From Tragulus kanchil (lineage: Eukaryota > Chordata > Mammalia > Artiodactyla > Tragulidae), in NCBI GenBank assembly GCA_022376925.1, contig JAIOJX010000004.1, positions 125,575,123-125,639,122 of the forward strand: a stretch of 64,000 bases of DNA, written 5' to 3'. This document shows positions 10,791-22,816 of the stretch, one piece after another (positions within the stretch are counted from its first letter, which is position 1; each line of letters begins with the position of its first letter). The notes beneath the pieces are model-generated. The model was not told the origin of the DNA. It ran no database searches and saw only the letters and a program-made list of their open reading frames with translations. Both the position numbers and the translations under genes were made by a program.

Positions 10791-13090
10791 ATAGTTCAAT
10801 GGAAAAAATACACAAATGATTTGAACGGCCATTTCTCCAGAGAAGACACACAAATGGCCAGTAAGCATATGAAAAAATTCTCAACATTTGTCACTAGGGA
10901 AATGTAAATTAAAACCCAGTGAGACACCACTTCATACCCGTTGCATGCTCACTCACTAAGTTGTGTTCAACTCTTGTGATCCCATGGACTGTAGCCCATT
11001 AGCCTCCTCTATTCATGCTATTTCCAGGCAAGAATACGCCAGTGGGTTGCCATTTCCTCCTCCTGGGGATCTTCCTGACCCAGGGATTGAACCCATATCT
11101 CCTGCACTGGCAGGTGGATTCTTCACCACCTGGGACCCTGACATTCAGATTGTTGGATTTGCTCATATGACATGCATCTGACAAACGCATTGTGGATCAT
11201 TTCACACACACCATGAGCATGAACAAGGGGTGACTCTTGAGAACCCAGCTGAGCCATACTTCATTCATCCAAGAGAGTGGGGAAGTGGATGGATCAGGAT
11301 CACGGGGAAAGAAGGCGCTTTCCTGCTATGCTCAGCATACCCATTTGGTTGACTGTAACAATTTTATAAGAGAGTAACAAGCAGTGATGAGGATTTTCCT
11401 TTTCAAACTAAGTGTTTTTTATTTCTATTTCTCACCTTATTACGCTGGTTAGGACCTCCAGTACAATGTTAAATACAAGCTATGAGAATGAACATTTTTT
11501 GCCTTGTTTATAATCTTTTGGTCTTTCGCTGTTAAGTATGACATTGTCACGAATTTAACTGTATCCCTTGAAATTCACATGGTGAAGCCCTAACTCCCAA
11601 TGTGACTATATTTAGAGGTAGGCCTTTAAGGAGGTAATTAAGGTTTAATGAGGTCATAAGGGTGGGCCTTAATCCAGTGTGACCAGTGTCCTCTTAAGAG
11701 ACACCAGGGATGCATGTATACAGAGAAGCCCATTTGACAAGACAGCAAAAAGGCAGCCATTTCAAGCCAAGGAGAGAGGCCTTGGGAGAAACCAAAGCTG
11801 CCAGTGCCTTGATCTTTGACCTTCAACCTCCTGAACTTGACGTCAGCCAGTTTGTCGTATTTTGTTATGGCAGTCCTAGGAAACTAATACAGACATATAG
11901 TTCAATGGAAAAAATACACAAATGATTTGAACGGCCATTTCTCCAGAGAAGACACACAAATGGCCAGTAAGCATATGAAAAACTTCTCAACATTTGTCAC
12001 TAGGGAAATGTAAATTAAAACCCAGTGAGACACCACTTCATACCCGTTGCATGCTCACTCACTAAGTTGTGTTCAACTCTTGTGATCCCATGGACTGTAG
12101 CCCATTAGCCTCCTCTATTCATGCTATTTCCAGGCAAGAATACGCCAGTGGGTTGCCATTTCCTCCTCCTGGGGATCTTCCTGACCCAGGGATTGAACCC
12201 ATATCTCCTGCACTGGCAGGTGGATTCTTCACCACCTGGGACCCTGACATTCAGATTGTTGGATTTGCTCATATGACATGCATCTGACAAACGCATTGTG
12301 GATCATTTCACACACACCATGAGCATGAACAAGGGGTGACTCTTGAGAACCCAGCTGAGCCATACTTCATTCATCCAAGAGAGTGGGGAAGTGGATGGAT
12401 CAGGATCACGGGGAAAGAAGGCGCTTTCCTGCTATGCTCAGCATACCCATTTGGTTGACTGTAACAATTTTATAAGAGAGTAACAAGCAGTGATGAGGAT
12501 GTGGAGAGCTTGAAACCCTTGTGTGTTGCTGGTGTGAATATAAAATGTTGCAGTCACTTGACAGTTCCTCAAAAAATTAAATATATAGTTAATTTATGAC
12601 CCAGCACTTTTACTCCCAGGGATATGGAGAATTGAAAGCAGTATCATCCCCCAAATACTTGTTCACAGTTGTGGCTGTCAGTGCTGATACCAGCCAAATT
12701 ATGGAATCAACCCAAATGCCCATCAACTTATGCATTGATAAACAAAACGTGGTATATTCCAACAAATGAAACATTCGGCTGTAAGTCAGGAAGTACTGAT
12801 TCATACTATGTGAATGTAACTTGAAAATATTATGCAGACAGTAAAGGACACATATTGTATGATTTCATTTATGTCTAGAATAGGCAATTCCATAGAGATA
12901 CAGTGGTTGTCCTGGTCTAAGGGGAATGATGAATTGGGAGTGACTGAAGATGGGTGTGTGGTTTCTTTGGGGGATGATGAATATATTCTGGAATTAGGAG
13001 TGATGGTTGCACTCTGTGGCTATGCTATGATACTGATACTTTACAAGGCAAATTTTATTATATGTGAGATTTATTTCAATGAAAACCATC
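10791..13090 (+). mobile_element. L1M 3' region, plus strand, split by Bov-tA and by duplication
   Basis: The stretch 10791-10940 reads as L1 3'-terminal sequence (ATTTCTCCAGAGAAGA, ATGTAAATTAAAACCC). After the Bov-tA, the same L1 continues from about 12486 (GATGAGGATGTGGAG) through text such as AAATGCCCATCAACTTATG up to about 13090. Copies lie at 11897-12046 and 13582-14186. The apparent frame at 12832-13140 is L1 3' UTR, not a gene. Confidence 0.7.
10941..11132 (-). mobile_element. Bov-tA SINE; second copy 12047-12238
   Basis: This is a minus-strand BovA unit (CCCATGGACTGTAGCCCA, AAGAATACGCCAGTGGGTTG) ending in a tRNA-like head fragment near 11130. It is inserted in the L1M. The second copy comes from duplication 4. 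Confidence 0.8.
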
Positions 13091-14470
13091 CAGAATCAGC
13101 ATCTGAAGTAAAGAATGAGAGAGAGTATATGTTGACTTAGTAATGCTTAACTTCTGAATGAGGTTAGCATTTGTTTTCCCCTCATGAACATGGGTGATGA
13201 ATATATATATTAATTTATATGTAAATGTAGATGTTATCTCATTGCCCATATACATGGAAGAAAAATAAATGCCTCTTTCACAAGTAAAAACTCTGTGAAA
13301 ACCCTGTGTTTAGCCTTGGATTAGAATGGTAAAATAGAACATTTTAGAAGTTTGATTCATATCTCCTTTTCTGATGCATCTGACAAAGCGCATTGTGGAT
13401 CATTTCACACACACCATGAGCATGAACAAGGGGTGACTCTTGAGAACCCAGCTGAGCCATACTTCATTCATCCAAGAGAGTGGGAAGTGGATGGATCAGG
13501 ATCACGGGGAAAGAAGGCGCTTTCCTGCTATGCTCAGCATACCCATTTGGTTGACTGTAACAATTTTATAAGAGAGTAACAAGCAGTGATGAGGATGTGG
13601 AGAGCTTGAAACCCTTGTGTGTTGCTGGTGTGAATATAAAATGTTGCAGTCACTTGACAGTTCCTCAAAAAATTAAATATATAGTTAATTTATGACCCAG
13701 CACTTTTACTCCCAGGGATATGGAGAATTGAAAGCAGTATCATCCCCCAAATACTTGTTCACAGTTGTGGCTGTCAGTGCTGATACCAGCCAAATTATGG
13801 AATCAACCCAAATGCCCATCAACTTATGCATTGATAAACAAAACGTGGTATATTCCAACAAATGAAACATTCGGCTGTAAGTCAGGAAGTACTGATTCAT
13901 ACTATGTGAATGTAACTTGAAAATATTATGCAGACAGTAAAGGACACATATTGTATGATTTCATTTATGTCTAGAATAGGCAATTCCATAGAGATACAGT
14001 GGTTGTCCTGGTCTAAGGGGAATGATGAATTGGGAGTGACTGAAGATGGGTGTGTGGTTTCTTTGGGGGATGATGAATATATTCTGGAATTAGGAGTGAT
14101 GGTTGCACTCTGTGGCTATGCTATGATACTGATACTTTACAAGGCAAATTTTATTATATGTGAGATTTATTTCAATGAAAACCATCCAGAATCAGCATCT
14201 GAAGTAAAGAATGAGAGAGAGTATATGTTGACTTAGTAATGCTTAACTTCTGAATGAGGTTAGCATTTGTTTTCCCCTCATGAACATGGGTGATGAATAT
14301 ATATATTAATTTATATGTAAATGTAGATGTTATCTCATTGCCCATATACATGGAAGAAAAATAAATGCCTCTTTCACAAGTAAAAACTCTGTGAAAACCC
14401 TGTGTTTAGCCTTGGATTAGAATGGTAAAATAGAACATTTTAGAAGTTTGATTCATATCTCCTTTTCTGA
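12278..14470 (+). repeat. Duplication 5: direct tandem pair, 1096 bp offset
   Basis: The block at 12278-13374 recurs at 13374-14470 (offset 1096), abutting at shared bases. Indels are a single base each (for example ACGC/AGCGC near 13390 and GGGGAAGTGG/GGGAAGTGG near 13483). The first 220 bases of the block also occur near 11172-11393, giving a three-copy chain with duplication 4. Confidence 0.93.
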
Positions 14471-14877
14471 GCTAGCTGAAAATCACGAAGCCATCTGGTC
14501 TGTGAAAAGGACAGTCTTGATTTACTAGTATCATTCAAAAATATCTTTTAAAACTTGCAAAAAAAATCATGACCTTACAGCAGGGGATTGTTGCTATTCA
14601 CAGTATGTTCTCGTACTGGGAGCATCACTCCAACTAGGATGCACCACAGACCTGCGTCAGAAACCTGATGTTTTCGCAAGCTTTCCAGACAACTGTGATG
14701 CATGCTAGAGTTTGAAAAGCAGTGATCTAGAGAATTTTACAAACGGGAGGGGCCACAGGCCTATGCTTATGTTTTAGTAATAAATACTTAGATTCTTTAT
14801 ATGTAGCAAGCTAAGCATAATACTTCTGTCTCTGCCACCATCCATACAAACTGGTGACTTGGAGCCCACTTTGCACC
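14471..14877. other. Single-copy sequence, nothing recognised
   Basis: I see no gene, no clear repeat and no RNA in this stretch. It lies between duplication 5 and a CHR-like SINE. Confidence 0.5.
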
Positions 14878-14892
14878 CAGATCTTGGTTTCT

Positions 14893-15160
14893 TTTTGGGG
14901 GCGGGGTTGGGGAGGGAGGAGGGCGGGCGGGCCACTTCTGTTGGTCTTAAAAATTTATCTATTTTCATCCATCTTTGTTCTTTGGCCCGTGTGGGCCTCC
15001 CATCGCAGTGGCCTCTGTTGTCGCAGAGCTCCGGCTCAGTAGTTGGACACATTGATCCAGCCACTCCTTGGTACGTGGGATCTTCCCAGGCCAGGGATCG
15101 AACTGGCGCCCCTTGCACTGCAAGGTGGTGTCCTTACCCACTGGACCACCAGGGAAGCCC
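14893..15160 (-). mobile_element. CHR-like SINE with perfect 15-bp target-site duplication
   Basis: This minus-strand element has its head at 15160 and the G-rich tail-proximal segment at 14897-14935, but lacks the TTTATTTA tail of the other long-form copies. The target-site duplication CAGATCTTGGTTTCT is exact at 14878-14892 and 15161-15175, which fixes both ends. Confidence 0.9.
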
Positions 15161-15210
15161 CAGATCTTGGTTTCTAAATGCCATTCTTCATTCAGTGGAT
15201 CCAAGGCTTT

Positions 15211-17402
15211 GTGCTATTCCTTCAGCTTGACCTGTAACATTATTTTTAAAATATAAAGTTTTAAAAAACTTAAATATTTCAATTTAAAAAGATGGAAAAG
15301 GACCTGAAACAAATACAAATCACAGAAGTTTCCAAAATGGATGATATGGAACTCAGATTGAGTATACTTATTTATTATAATCTCCAAAATAATTTCAGTT
15401 GGTACAACTGCTTCTTAAAACCACATCACTATCAGGCTCAATTTAATTACAACTAAGCAGTTCACAAAGACACTGTAAGCAACAAAACATGCTTAATATT
15501 TCTTAGAGAAAGGTGCTTCACATAATGTGCACAGCATTACTGGGCATTATACAAAACTTTTAGAAGGTGATTCTTACATGACCAAGTTTTGCACCCCCTC
15601 TGTGTGACGTCTGTGAAAACCTAATTGAACCAGCCCTTCTGCACCTCCAAGTAAAACCCTTCATGGTGCCATCTGCCTTTCTCTTAAATTTTAAAGAATA
15701 TTCTAGATCATTCTTTAGGAAAGTAAAACTATGCACACTTACAGGGGGGAAAACAGGCTGCTCAGGACTTCTTTATATTATACACTTAATTTATGGGTTA
15801 CTTAATAAACACTTTTGGAAAGCTTTGTTACATTTTCAAAAACTACCAGCTATGGGAAACAAAAGTACAAAATATTTATCAGCATGTTAGGTTCTCCTGA
15901 AATCACAGTTTTCTGGTTAAATACATGCAGCATCACGAAGCATTTTTCACTATGCATTACACATAGCTTGGAAAGAACTTTAATACTGGGGCCTGTCATC
16001 TTCATGTCTTAAATAGTATTTTGCTTTATTCCGTCAATAGTGCTAACCTCTTTTAAAATTATCTATTTCATAGATATGACTCTGAATTTTCAATACCATG
16101 GCCTGAACTTGGCTAGGAAAAATATCTAATATCTGCAACCTCAGCTGGTTATATGAGGGGGAGAGGGGTTACCATAATTTTATCAGACCTCTTATTAACA
16201 ATAAACCTTCTCATAGAGAAGAAAATACTTTAAATACCTTAAATCATATTTACAACAATAAAATTCACATTTCATGCTTTAGTGAGACCCTTAAATCATC
16301 CGTTCTTATGTGCTATTCCTTCAGCTTGACCTGTAACATTATTTTTAAAATATAAAGTTTTAAAAAACTTAAATATTTCAATTTAAAAAGATGGAAAAGG
16401 ACCTGAAACAAATACAAATCACAGAAGTTTCCAAAATGGATGATATGGAACTCAGATTGAGTATACTTATTTATTATAATCTCCAAAATAATTTCAGTTG
16501 GTACAACTGCTTCTTAAAACCACATCACTATCAGGCTCAATTTAATTACAACTAAGCAGTTCACAAAGACACTGTAAGCAACAAAACATGCTTAATATTT
16601 CTTAGAGAAAGGTGCTTCACATAATGTGCACAGCATTACTGGGCATTATACAAAACTTTTAGAAGGTGATTCTTACATGACCAAGTTTTGCACCCCCTCT
16701 GTGTGACGTCTGTGAAAACCTAATTGAACCAGCCCTTCTGCACCTCCAAGTAAAACCCTTCATGGTGCCATCTGCCTTTCTCTTAAATTTTAAAGAATAT
16801 TCTAGATCATTCTTTAGGAAAGTAAAACTATGCACACTTACAGGGGGGAAAACAGGCTGCTCAGGACTTCTTTATATTATACACTTAATTTATGGGTTAC
16901 TTAATAAACACTTTTGGAAAGCTTTGTTACATTTTCAAAAACTACCAGCTATGGGAAACAAAAGTACAAAATATTTATCAGCATGTTAGGTTCTCCTGAA
17001 ATCACAGTTTTCTGGTTAAATACATGCAGCATCACGAAGCATTTTTCACTATGCATTACACATAGCTTGGAAAGAACTTTAATACTGGGGCCTGTCATCT
17101 TCATGTCTTAAATAGTATTTTGCTTTATTCCGTCAATAGTGCTAACCTCTTTTAAAATTATCTATTTCATAGATATGACTCTGAATTTTCAATACCATGG
17201 CCTGAACTTGGCTAGGAAAAATATCTAATATCTGCAACCTCAGCTGGTTATATGAGGGGGAGAGGGGTTACCATAATTTTATCAGACCTCTTATTAACAA
17301 TAAACCTTCTCATAGAGAAGAAAATACTTTAAATACCTTAAATCATATTTACAACAATAAAATTCACATTTCATGCTTTAGTGAGACCCTTAAATCATCC
17401 GT
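15211..17402 (+). repeat. Duplication 6: direct tandem pair in PTGER4 3' flank
   Basis: The block at 15211-16303 recurs at 16310-17402 (offset 1099) and looks identical. The break at 16303-16310 has a 6-bp bridge. The right copy is contiguous with the PTGER4 3' UTR and the left copy with the downstream SINE, as expected for two overlapping contigs. Confidence 0.93.
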
Positions 17403-17784
17403 AAGACAGTCCTTTATAGTTTATTGGAATAGAGCCCTTCTGTACCTGGCCTTGTGCAGTGTGCCACTTATAAAACTCTTGATTTGATGAGAAGAGCAAA
17501 ACCTATGCCATCCTCCTGGTCAAGTAGAAAAACTGAGGGTACATCTTCCTAGCCGTGAAGTTGTAACCAAAATGTGGATTCAGGGAGGTGGCAGCCTATG
17601 CTTCGGCCCTCGGGACCCATAAGCATCAGCTTATTTGCAAAGTGCTCGGAAGCCAGGGTGTTCCCTAATGTGCATGACAGGATGAAAAGAGCCTCCTCAG
17701 CACGGCAAAACAGGTCACTGATGTGTCTATTGCACAGAATCTTAGAAGCTTCCAGAAACAGTGCTGTATTTCTCCCCTACACTA
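16470..17784 (-). other. PTGER4: Probable PTGER4 3' UTR with candidate poly(A) signals
   Basis: Sequence 3' of the PTGER4 stop codon is AT-rich and free of recognised transposons. Minus-strand AATAAA hexamers occur at 17420-17425, 17124-17129 and 16470-16475, which are about 360, 655 and 1310 nt past the stop. The most distal fits the UTR length I would expect for EP4 mRNA. Several minus-strand ATTTA pentamers would suit an unstable mRNA. UTR extent is inferred only. Confidence 0.45.
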
Positions 17785-18375
17785 CTATATACATTTTTCT
17801 GATAAGTTCAATGTTTCATTGGGAAACGTGACTTGCAGCGAGCTCCCCTTTGGAGCAGACCCAGCCCTGCAGCTCCCCCCAACCTCGTCCACCAGTAAGA
17901 CGCTCTCCGAGTCCTGCCCCTGTGAGGAGTCCGAGGTCTCTGATATTCGCAGAGTCCTAAGTGACGTGCTGTCTATTTGGGTCAGGCCCACGCCAGGCAC
18001 ACCTGGCAGCAGATTCCTGCCTCCGAGGCCATTGTCACTGAGTTCTGGCAAGTAGAGGAGGGTCTGAGACGTGCTGCTGATCTCCTTCAGCTCCCGGGAA
18101 AGGAAGGAGCGAGAGTGGCCGGACATGGCAGAGGATGTTCTTCTGCTGTCTGAGCAGTGCTGCCCCGAGCGCTCTCTGCGCGACCCGCCGATGCGGCAAA
18201 AGAGGCATTTGATCTTCTCGATCGCTTTACTGAGTACAGCCTTCCGCAGGAGGATGTAAATCCAGGGGTCCAGGATAGGGTTCACAGAAGCAATGCGGAT
18301 GGCCTGCAAATCCGGGTTTTTGCTGATGACCGGCTCCAGTTTGGGCTGATATAACTGGTTGACGAACACCCGCAC
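17785..18375 (-). CDS. PTGER4: PTGER4 last coding exon (TM7 and C-terminal tail), intact copy
   Basis: This exon encodes residues 287-482 of the EP4 prostaglandin E2 receptor, a Gs-coupled class A GPCR of the plasma membrane. The splice acceptor is CCCCAG followed by GTGCGG, so the exon starts at 18375 (AG at 18376-18377) and ends with TAG at 17785-17787. Visible features are the TM7 motif ASVNPILDPWIYILLRK, with Arg313 matching the conserved prostanoid-receptor arginine that contacts the ligand carboxylate (human Arg316). A long Ser/Thr-rich tail ends in LNLSEKCI. Compared with human the tail lacks a few residues in the LLPDLSLPDLSEN region. A truncated, frameshifted second copy lies at 19154-19546. 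The product is certain from near-identity to mammalian EP4. Confidence 0.97.
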   Translation of the reverse strand: MRVFVNQLYQPKLEPVISKNPDLQAIRIASVNPILDPWIYILLRKAVLSKAIEKIKCLFCRIGGSRRERSGQHCSDSRRTSSAMSGHSRSFLSRELKEISSTSQTLLYLPELSDNGLGGRNLLPGVPGVGLTQIDSTSLRTLRISETSDSSQGQDSESVLLVDEVGGSCRAGSAPKGSSLQVTFPNETLNLSEKCI

Positions 18376-18495
18376 CTGGGGAAAGGAGACGCCCATATTT
18401 AGTGTTTAGCAGTCATCCACGGGGAAAACATTTGCATGCAACATACAGCTTAGTAACATAAGCTGCCCTCTTTTCTGTTAATAAGTGCCAAGAAG

Positions 18496-18615
18496 GGACT
18501 TCCCTGGTGGTCCAGTGGTTAAAACTCCAGTGTTTCCAATGCAGGGTGCCCAGGTTCAATCCCTGATCAGGGAGCTAAGATCCCACATGCCCCGAAGCAT
18601 GGTCATAAAAAAATT
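18496..18615 (+). mobile_element. CHR-2 type tRNA-derived SINE; second copy 19668-19787
   Basis: The plus-strand head GGGACTTCCCTGGTGGTCC, a B-box-like GGTTCAATCCC and a CCCACATGCC segment identify a short CHR-2 type element in PTGER4 intron 2. The second copy is produced by duplication 7. Confidence 0.8.
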
Positions 18616-19153
18616 TTAAGTTATTTAATACTAAGAATAAAGAGCAGCATACACAATTAGCACCAGGAAAACCACCGATTTATCTTTCAAGTTAACATAA
18701 CTTTAATATATCTGTAACTACCTTATGAATACCTTCTCTAGATTAAAGAGGCATAAAAGAATGTGTGTGTACAGGTAACACACGCATAAAGTTTCCTGGA
18801 GAAGGATTTTATTAACTTCATTTCTGTAGAGCTTTCAGGTTTTTATAATTCTAACAAAGTGTCATTTTTCCCCCAATAGGCATTGATTTCCCTTATGCCA
18901 GTTCACTTTGTATGTTTTTAAATGAACCTAATTTTGGAGGTCAACTAATCTTATAATCACAGAAAAGCCCAGAAATTTCTTCATTTTAGAATCTAGGAAG
19001 AATAGCTTGGAAACTTTTATACCAATATCTGAATCTATTATCATTTAGAATGGCCAGAGACTAGTTTTTATTTTCTCCATATGAAGCTGTTCCCTAGTTA
19101 TACAATAATCATCTGGTGTCATGAACTCTAACTTCAAAAACCTTTTGAGCGTT

Positions 19154-19546
19154 TGCTGTCTTATTTGGGTCAGGCCACGCCAGGCACACCTGGCGGCCGG
19201 AGGCCATTGTCACTGAGTTCTGGCAAGTAGAGGAGGGTCTGAGACTTGCTGATCTCCTTCAGCTCCCGGGAAAGGAAGGAGCGAGAGTGGCCGGACATGG
19301 CAGAGGATTTTCTTCTGCTGTCTGAGCAGTGCTGCCCCGAGCGCTCTCTGCGCGACCCGCCGATGCGGCAAAAGAGGCATTTGATCTTCTCGATCGCTTT
19401 ACTGAGTACAGCCTTCCGCGGAGGATGTAAACCCAGGGGTCCAGGATAGGGTTCACAGAAGCAATGCGGATGGCCTGCAAATCCGGGTTTTTGCTGATGA
19501 CCGGCTCCAGTTTGGGCTGATATAACTGGTTGACGAACACCCGCAC
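19154..19546 (-). pseudogene. PTGER4: Partial, frameshifted second copy of PTGER4 exon 3
   Basis: This matches 17967-18375 but is broken. It keeps the acceptor (CCCCAG before 19546) and encodes TM7, then loses one base near 19420 (GCAGG to GCGG) and shifts frame soon after DPWVYIL. Further deletions occur near 19185-19200 and 19243-19250, and the copy ends at 19154 with no stop codon or C-terminus. Intron sequence next to it is duplicated with the same boundaries, so this is the error-rich end of an overlapping contig rather than a retrocopy or a real extra exon. Confidence 0.85.
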
Positions 19547-20395
19547 CTGGGGAAAGGAGACGCCCATATTTAGTGTTTAGCAGTCATCCACGGGGAAAAC
19601 ATTTGCATGCAACATACAGCTTAGTAACATAAGCTGCCCTCTTTTCTGTTAATAAGTGCCAAGAAGGGACTTCCCTGGTGGTCCAGTGGTTAAAACTCCA
19701 GTGTTTCCAATGCAGGGTGCCCAGGTTCAATCCCTGATCAGGGAGCTAAGATCCCACATGCCCCGAAGCATGGTCATAAAAAAATTTTAAGTTATTTAAT
19801 ACTAAGAATAAAGAGCAGCATACACAATTAGCACCAGGAAAACCACCGATTTATCTTTCAAGTTAACATAACTTTAATATATCTGTAACTACCTTATGAA
19901 TACCTTCTCTAGATTAAAGAGGCATAAAAGAATGTGTGTGTACAGGTAACACACGCATAAAGTTTCCTGGAGAAGGATTTTATTAACTTCATTTCTGTAG
20001 AGCTTTCAGGTTTTTATAATTCTAACAAAGTGTCATTTTTCCCCCAATAGGCATTGATTTCCCTTATGCCAGTTCACTTTGTATGTTTTTAAATGAACCT
20101 AATTTTGGAGGTCAACTAATCTTATAATCACAGAAAAGCCCAGAAATTTCTTCATTTTAGAATCTAGGAAGAATAGCTTGGAAACTTTTATACCAATATC
20201 TGAATCTATTATCATTTAGAATGGCCAGAGACTAGTTTTTATTTTCTCCATATGAAGCTGTTCCCTAGTTATACAATAATCATCTGGTGTCATGAACTCT
20301 TACTTCAAAAACCTTTTCCATAAACCAACTATATGTCAATAAATAATAATAAAAGAAACAAGAAGAAAAAAAGAGAATCTTTCCCCTTTTTTTCC

Positions 20396-20495
20396 TCTAA
20401 CCCCATGGACTGTAACCCACCAGGCTCCCCTGTCCATGGGATTTTCCAGGCAAGAATACTGGAGTGGGTTACCATTTCCTCCTCCAGGGAGAAAC
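20396..20495 (-). mobile_element. Bov-A fragment
   Basis: CCCATGGACTGTAACCCACC and AAGAATACTGGAGTGGGTTA are minus-strand BovA tail sequence. The tRNA-like head is missing. Confidence 0.75.
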
Positions 20496-20909
20496 TTAAG
20501 GAAGACTATCATTTTATTCCTTAGTGGAAAAAGCCCTTCTTAGTTTTTTTCTCTCTTAAAGTACAAGTGATGTCATTATGTAAATGACAGGTATACAGTA
20601 TATTGATTCATAGTTATTAAAGGTTATATCATTTATAGTTATTATATAATCTTGGCTGTATTCTCTGAGTTGTACAGTACATCTTTGTATCTTATTTAAT
20701 AGCTAATAGTTTTATCTTAATCCTCTACCTCTGTATTGCACCCCCCTTCTGTCTCCCTCCTGGTAACCGCTAGTTTTCTTATCTGTGAGTCTGCTTCACA
20801 AAAGCGCTTGTTAAACATACAGTTTCACATTTACTCCTAAAGAGTAGATACTAAAAACTTTCATCACAAGAAAAACAACTTGTTATTAGGCTCTCTTCCG
20901 TGTTTATGT

Positions 20910-21093
20910 GTGTGTGTTAGTCGCTCAGTCCTCTCAGACTCTACAACTGTAGCCCACCAGGCTCCTCTGTCCATAGGATTCTCTGGACAAGAATACTGAA
21001 ATAGGTCGGCATTTCCTACTCAGGGGGTCTTCCTAACCCAAGGACTGAACCCAAATTTCTTTGCATTGGCAGGCGGGTTCTTTCCCGTGGCAT
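20910..21093 (-). mobile_element. Bov-tA SINE (diverged); second copy 21993-22176
   Basis: TGTTAGTCGCTCAGTC at the left is the reverse complement of the Bov-tA 3' end (GACTGAGCGACTAACA). CAAGAATACTGAAATAGG and a tRNA-like head remnant near 21085 follow. It is diverged and minus strand, in PTGER4 intron 2. Confidence 0.8.
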
Positions 21094-21148
21094 ACCTAGC
21101 TTCTGCAAAAAAACCTAAGGCTGGATTTGTGTGAATTTGAAACGTCAG

Positions 21149-21163
21149 CCACTAGATGGCAGC
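21149..21163 (+). promoter_or_regulatory. CTCF-like motif in PTGER4 intron 2; second copy 22232-22246
   Basis: CCACTAGATGGCAGC matches the well-known vertebrate CTCF core (CCASYAGRKGGCA). It sits about 55 bp to the right of a Bov-tA but outside the recognisable SINE. Binding is inferred from the motif alone. Confidence 0.5.
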
Positions 21164-22816
21164 GTTACTCCACTTGTACCTCGGCCCCACAGACCTCCCT
21201 AGGAAGCATTTTGCCCAGCCATTCCCCAAACCCTCTTTAAGAAGAGCATCTTAAGTCTAAACGTTGCATTTCTCAAATATTTAACACTGAAATGTTTCAT
21301 TGCTAGTTTATTTTCCCATTACTTCCTCTAGGGAAACATGTTTACTCCTGAAAGGAGGAAAAAATTTTTGAGTATTTGAAATGATGATAGAAGGAATGAA
21401 ATTTGTAGGTATTTAAGGGAATGAATTAGGACTTACCATTTATTTTTTAAACTTCAGTGACCCTTCAGAAAACTCTGAGGGTTGTGAAAAAATTAATAGT
21501 GGGCTTTTATAATTAAAGTCACGAGAAGCAAGGAAAGAATCATCTTTGTGGCTCACTTCATGCTCCATAGGAATTAATGCAAACTACTGTGTAAGGGCAT
21601 GAAGAAAGAGTCTTATTTCAGTGTTCATGGAGTACCTGTGGCTCAGGGGCTTGCAACTAATACAAGCTACTGAACCTAGTCATTTAATGTCTTCTCAGGA
21701 ATGGGGAGTTTATGGGGTAACAATAAAGATGAGATGAAAAGGTTATAAGTTCATTAGAAAACATCTTTGTATCTTTATTTAATAGCTAATAGTTTTATCT
21801 TAATCCTCTACCTCTGTATTGCACCCCCCTTCTGTCTCCCTCCTGGTAACCGCTAGTTTTCTTATCTGTGAGTCTGCTTCACAAAAGCGCTTGTTAAACA
21901 TACAGTTTCACATTTACTCCTAAAGAGTAGATACTAACAACTTTCATCACAAGAAAAACAACTTGTTATTAGGCTCTCTTCCGTGTTTATGTGTGTGTGT
22001 TAGTCGCTCAGTCCTCTCAGACTCTACAACTGTAGCCCACCAGGCTCCTCTGTCCATAGGATTCTCTGGACAAGAATACTGAAATAGGTCGGCATTTCCT
22101 ACTCAGGGGGTCTTCCTAACCCAAGGACTGAACCCAAATTTCTTTGCATTGGCAGGCGGGTTCTTTCCCGTGGCATACCTAGCTTCTGCAAAAAAACCTA
22201 AGGCTGGATTTGTGTGAATTTGAAACGTCAGCCACTAGATGGCAGCGTTACTCCACTTGTACCTCGGCCCCACAGACCTCCCTAGGAAGCATTTTGCCCA
22301 GCCATTCCCCAAACCCTCTTTAAGAAGAGCATCTTAAGTCTAAACGTTGCATTTCTCAAATATTTAACACTGAAATGTTTCATTGCTAGTTTATTTTCCC
22401 ATTACTTCCTCTAGGGAAACATGTTTACTCCTGAAAGGAGGAAAAAATTTTTGAGTATTTGAAATGATGATAGAAGGAATGAAATTTGTAGGTATTTAAG
22501 GGAATGAATTAGGACTTACCATTTATTTTTTAAACTTCAGTGACCCTTCAGAAAACTCTGAGGGTTGTGAAAAAATTAATAGTGGGCTTTTATAATTAAA
22601 GTCACGAGAAGCAAGGAAAGAATCATCTTTGTGGCTCACTTCATGCTCCATAGGAATTAATGCAAACTACTGTGTAAGGGCATGAAGAAAGAGTCTTATT
22701 TCAGTGTTCATGGAGTACCTGTGGCTCAGGGGCTTGCAACTAATACAAGCTACTGAACCTAGTCATTTAATGTCTTCTCAGGAATGGGGAGTTTATGGGG
22801 TAACAATAAAGATGAG

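Larger units (their letters stand above)
10292..12499 (+). repeat. Duplication 4: direct tandem pair, 1106 bp offset
   Basis: The block at 10292-11393 recurs at 11398-12499 (offset 1106) with almost no differences (one AAAAAATT/AAAAACTT change near 11981). The junction at 11393-11398 has essentially no bridge. The block carries an MLT1 LTR, an L1M fragment and a Bov-tA, all equally duplicated. Confidence 0.93.
17967..20317 (+). repeat. Duplication 7: direct tandem pair covering part of PTGER4 exon 3
   Basis: The block at 17967-19146 recurs at 19154-20317 (offset 1171). The right copy opens with about 280 bases rich in small deletions and substitutions against the left copy, then becomes essentially identical. 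This decay towards one end resembles an uncorrected read or contig end rather than mutation. Confidence 0.92.
20679..22816 (+). repeat. Duplication 8: direct tandem pair in PTGER4 intron 2
   Basis: The block at 20679-21733 recurs at 21761-22816 (offset 1082-1083; one extra T near 21775). The 27-bp bridge 21734-21760 is a scrambled mix. The block contains a Bov-tA and a CTCF-like site, both therefore doubled. Confidence 0.93.

Noticed and set aside
12832..14236. Repeated 102-codon frames at 12832-13140 and 13928-14236
   Set aside because: They lie in L1M 3' UTR sequence and are repeated by duplication 5.
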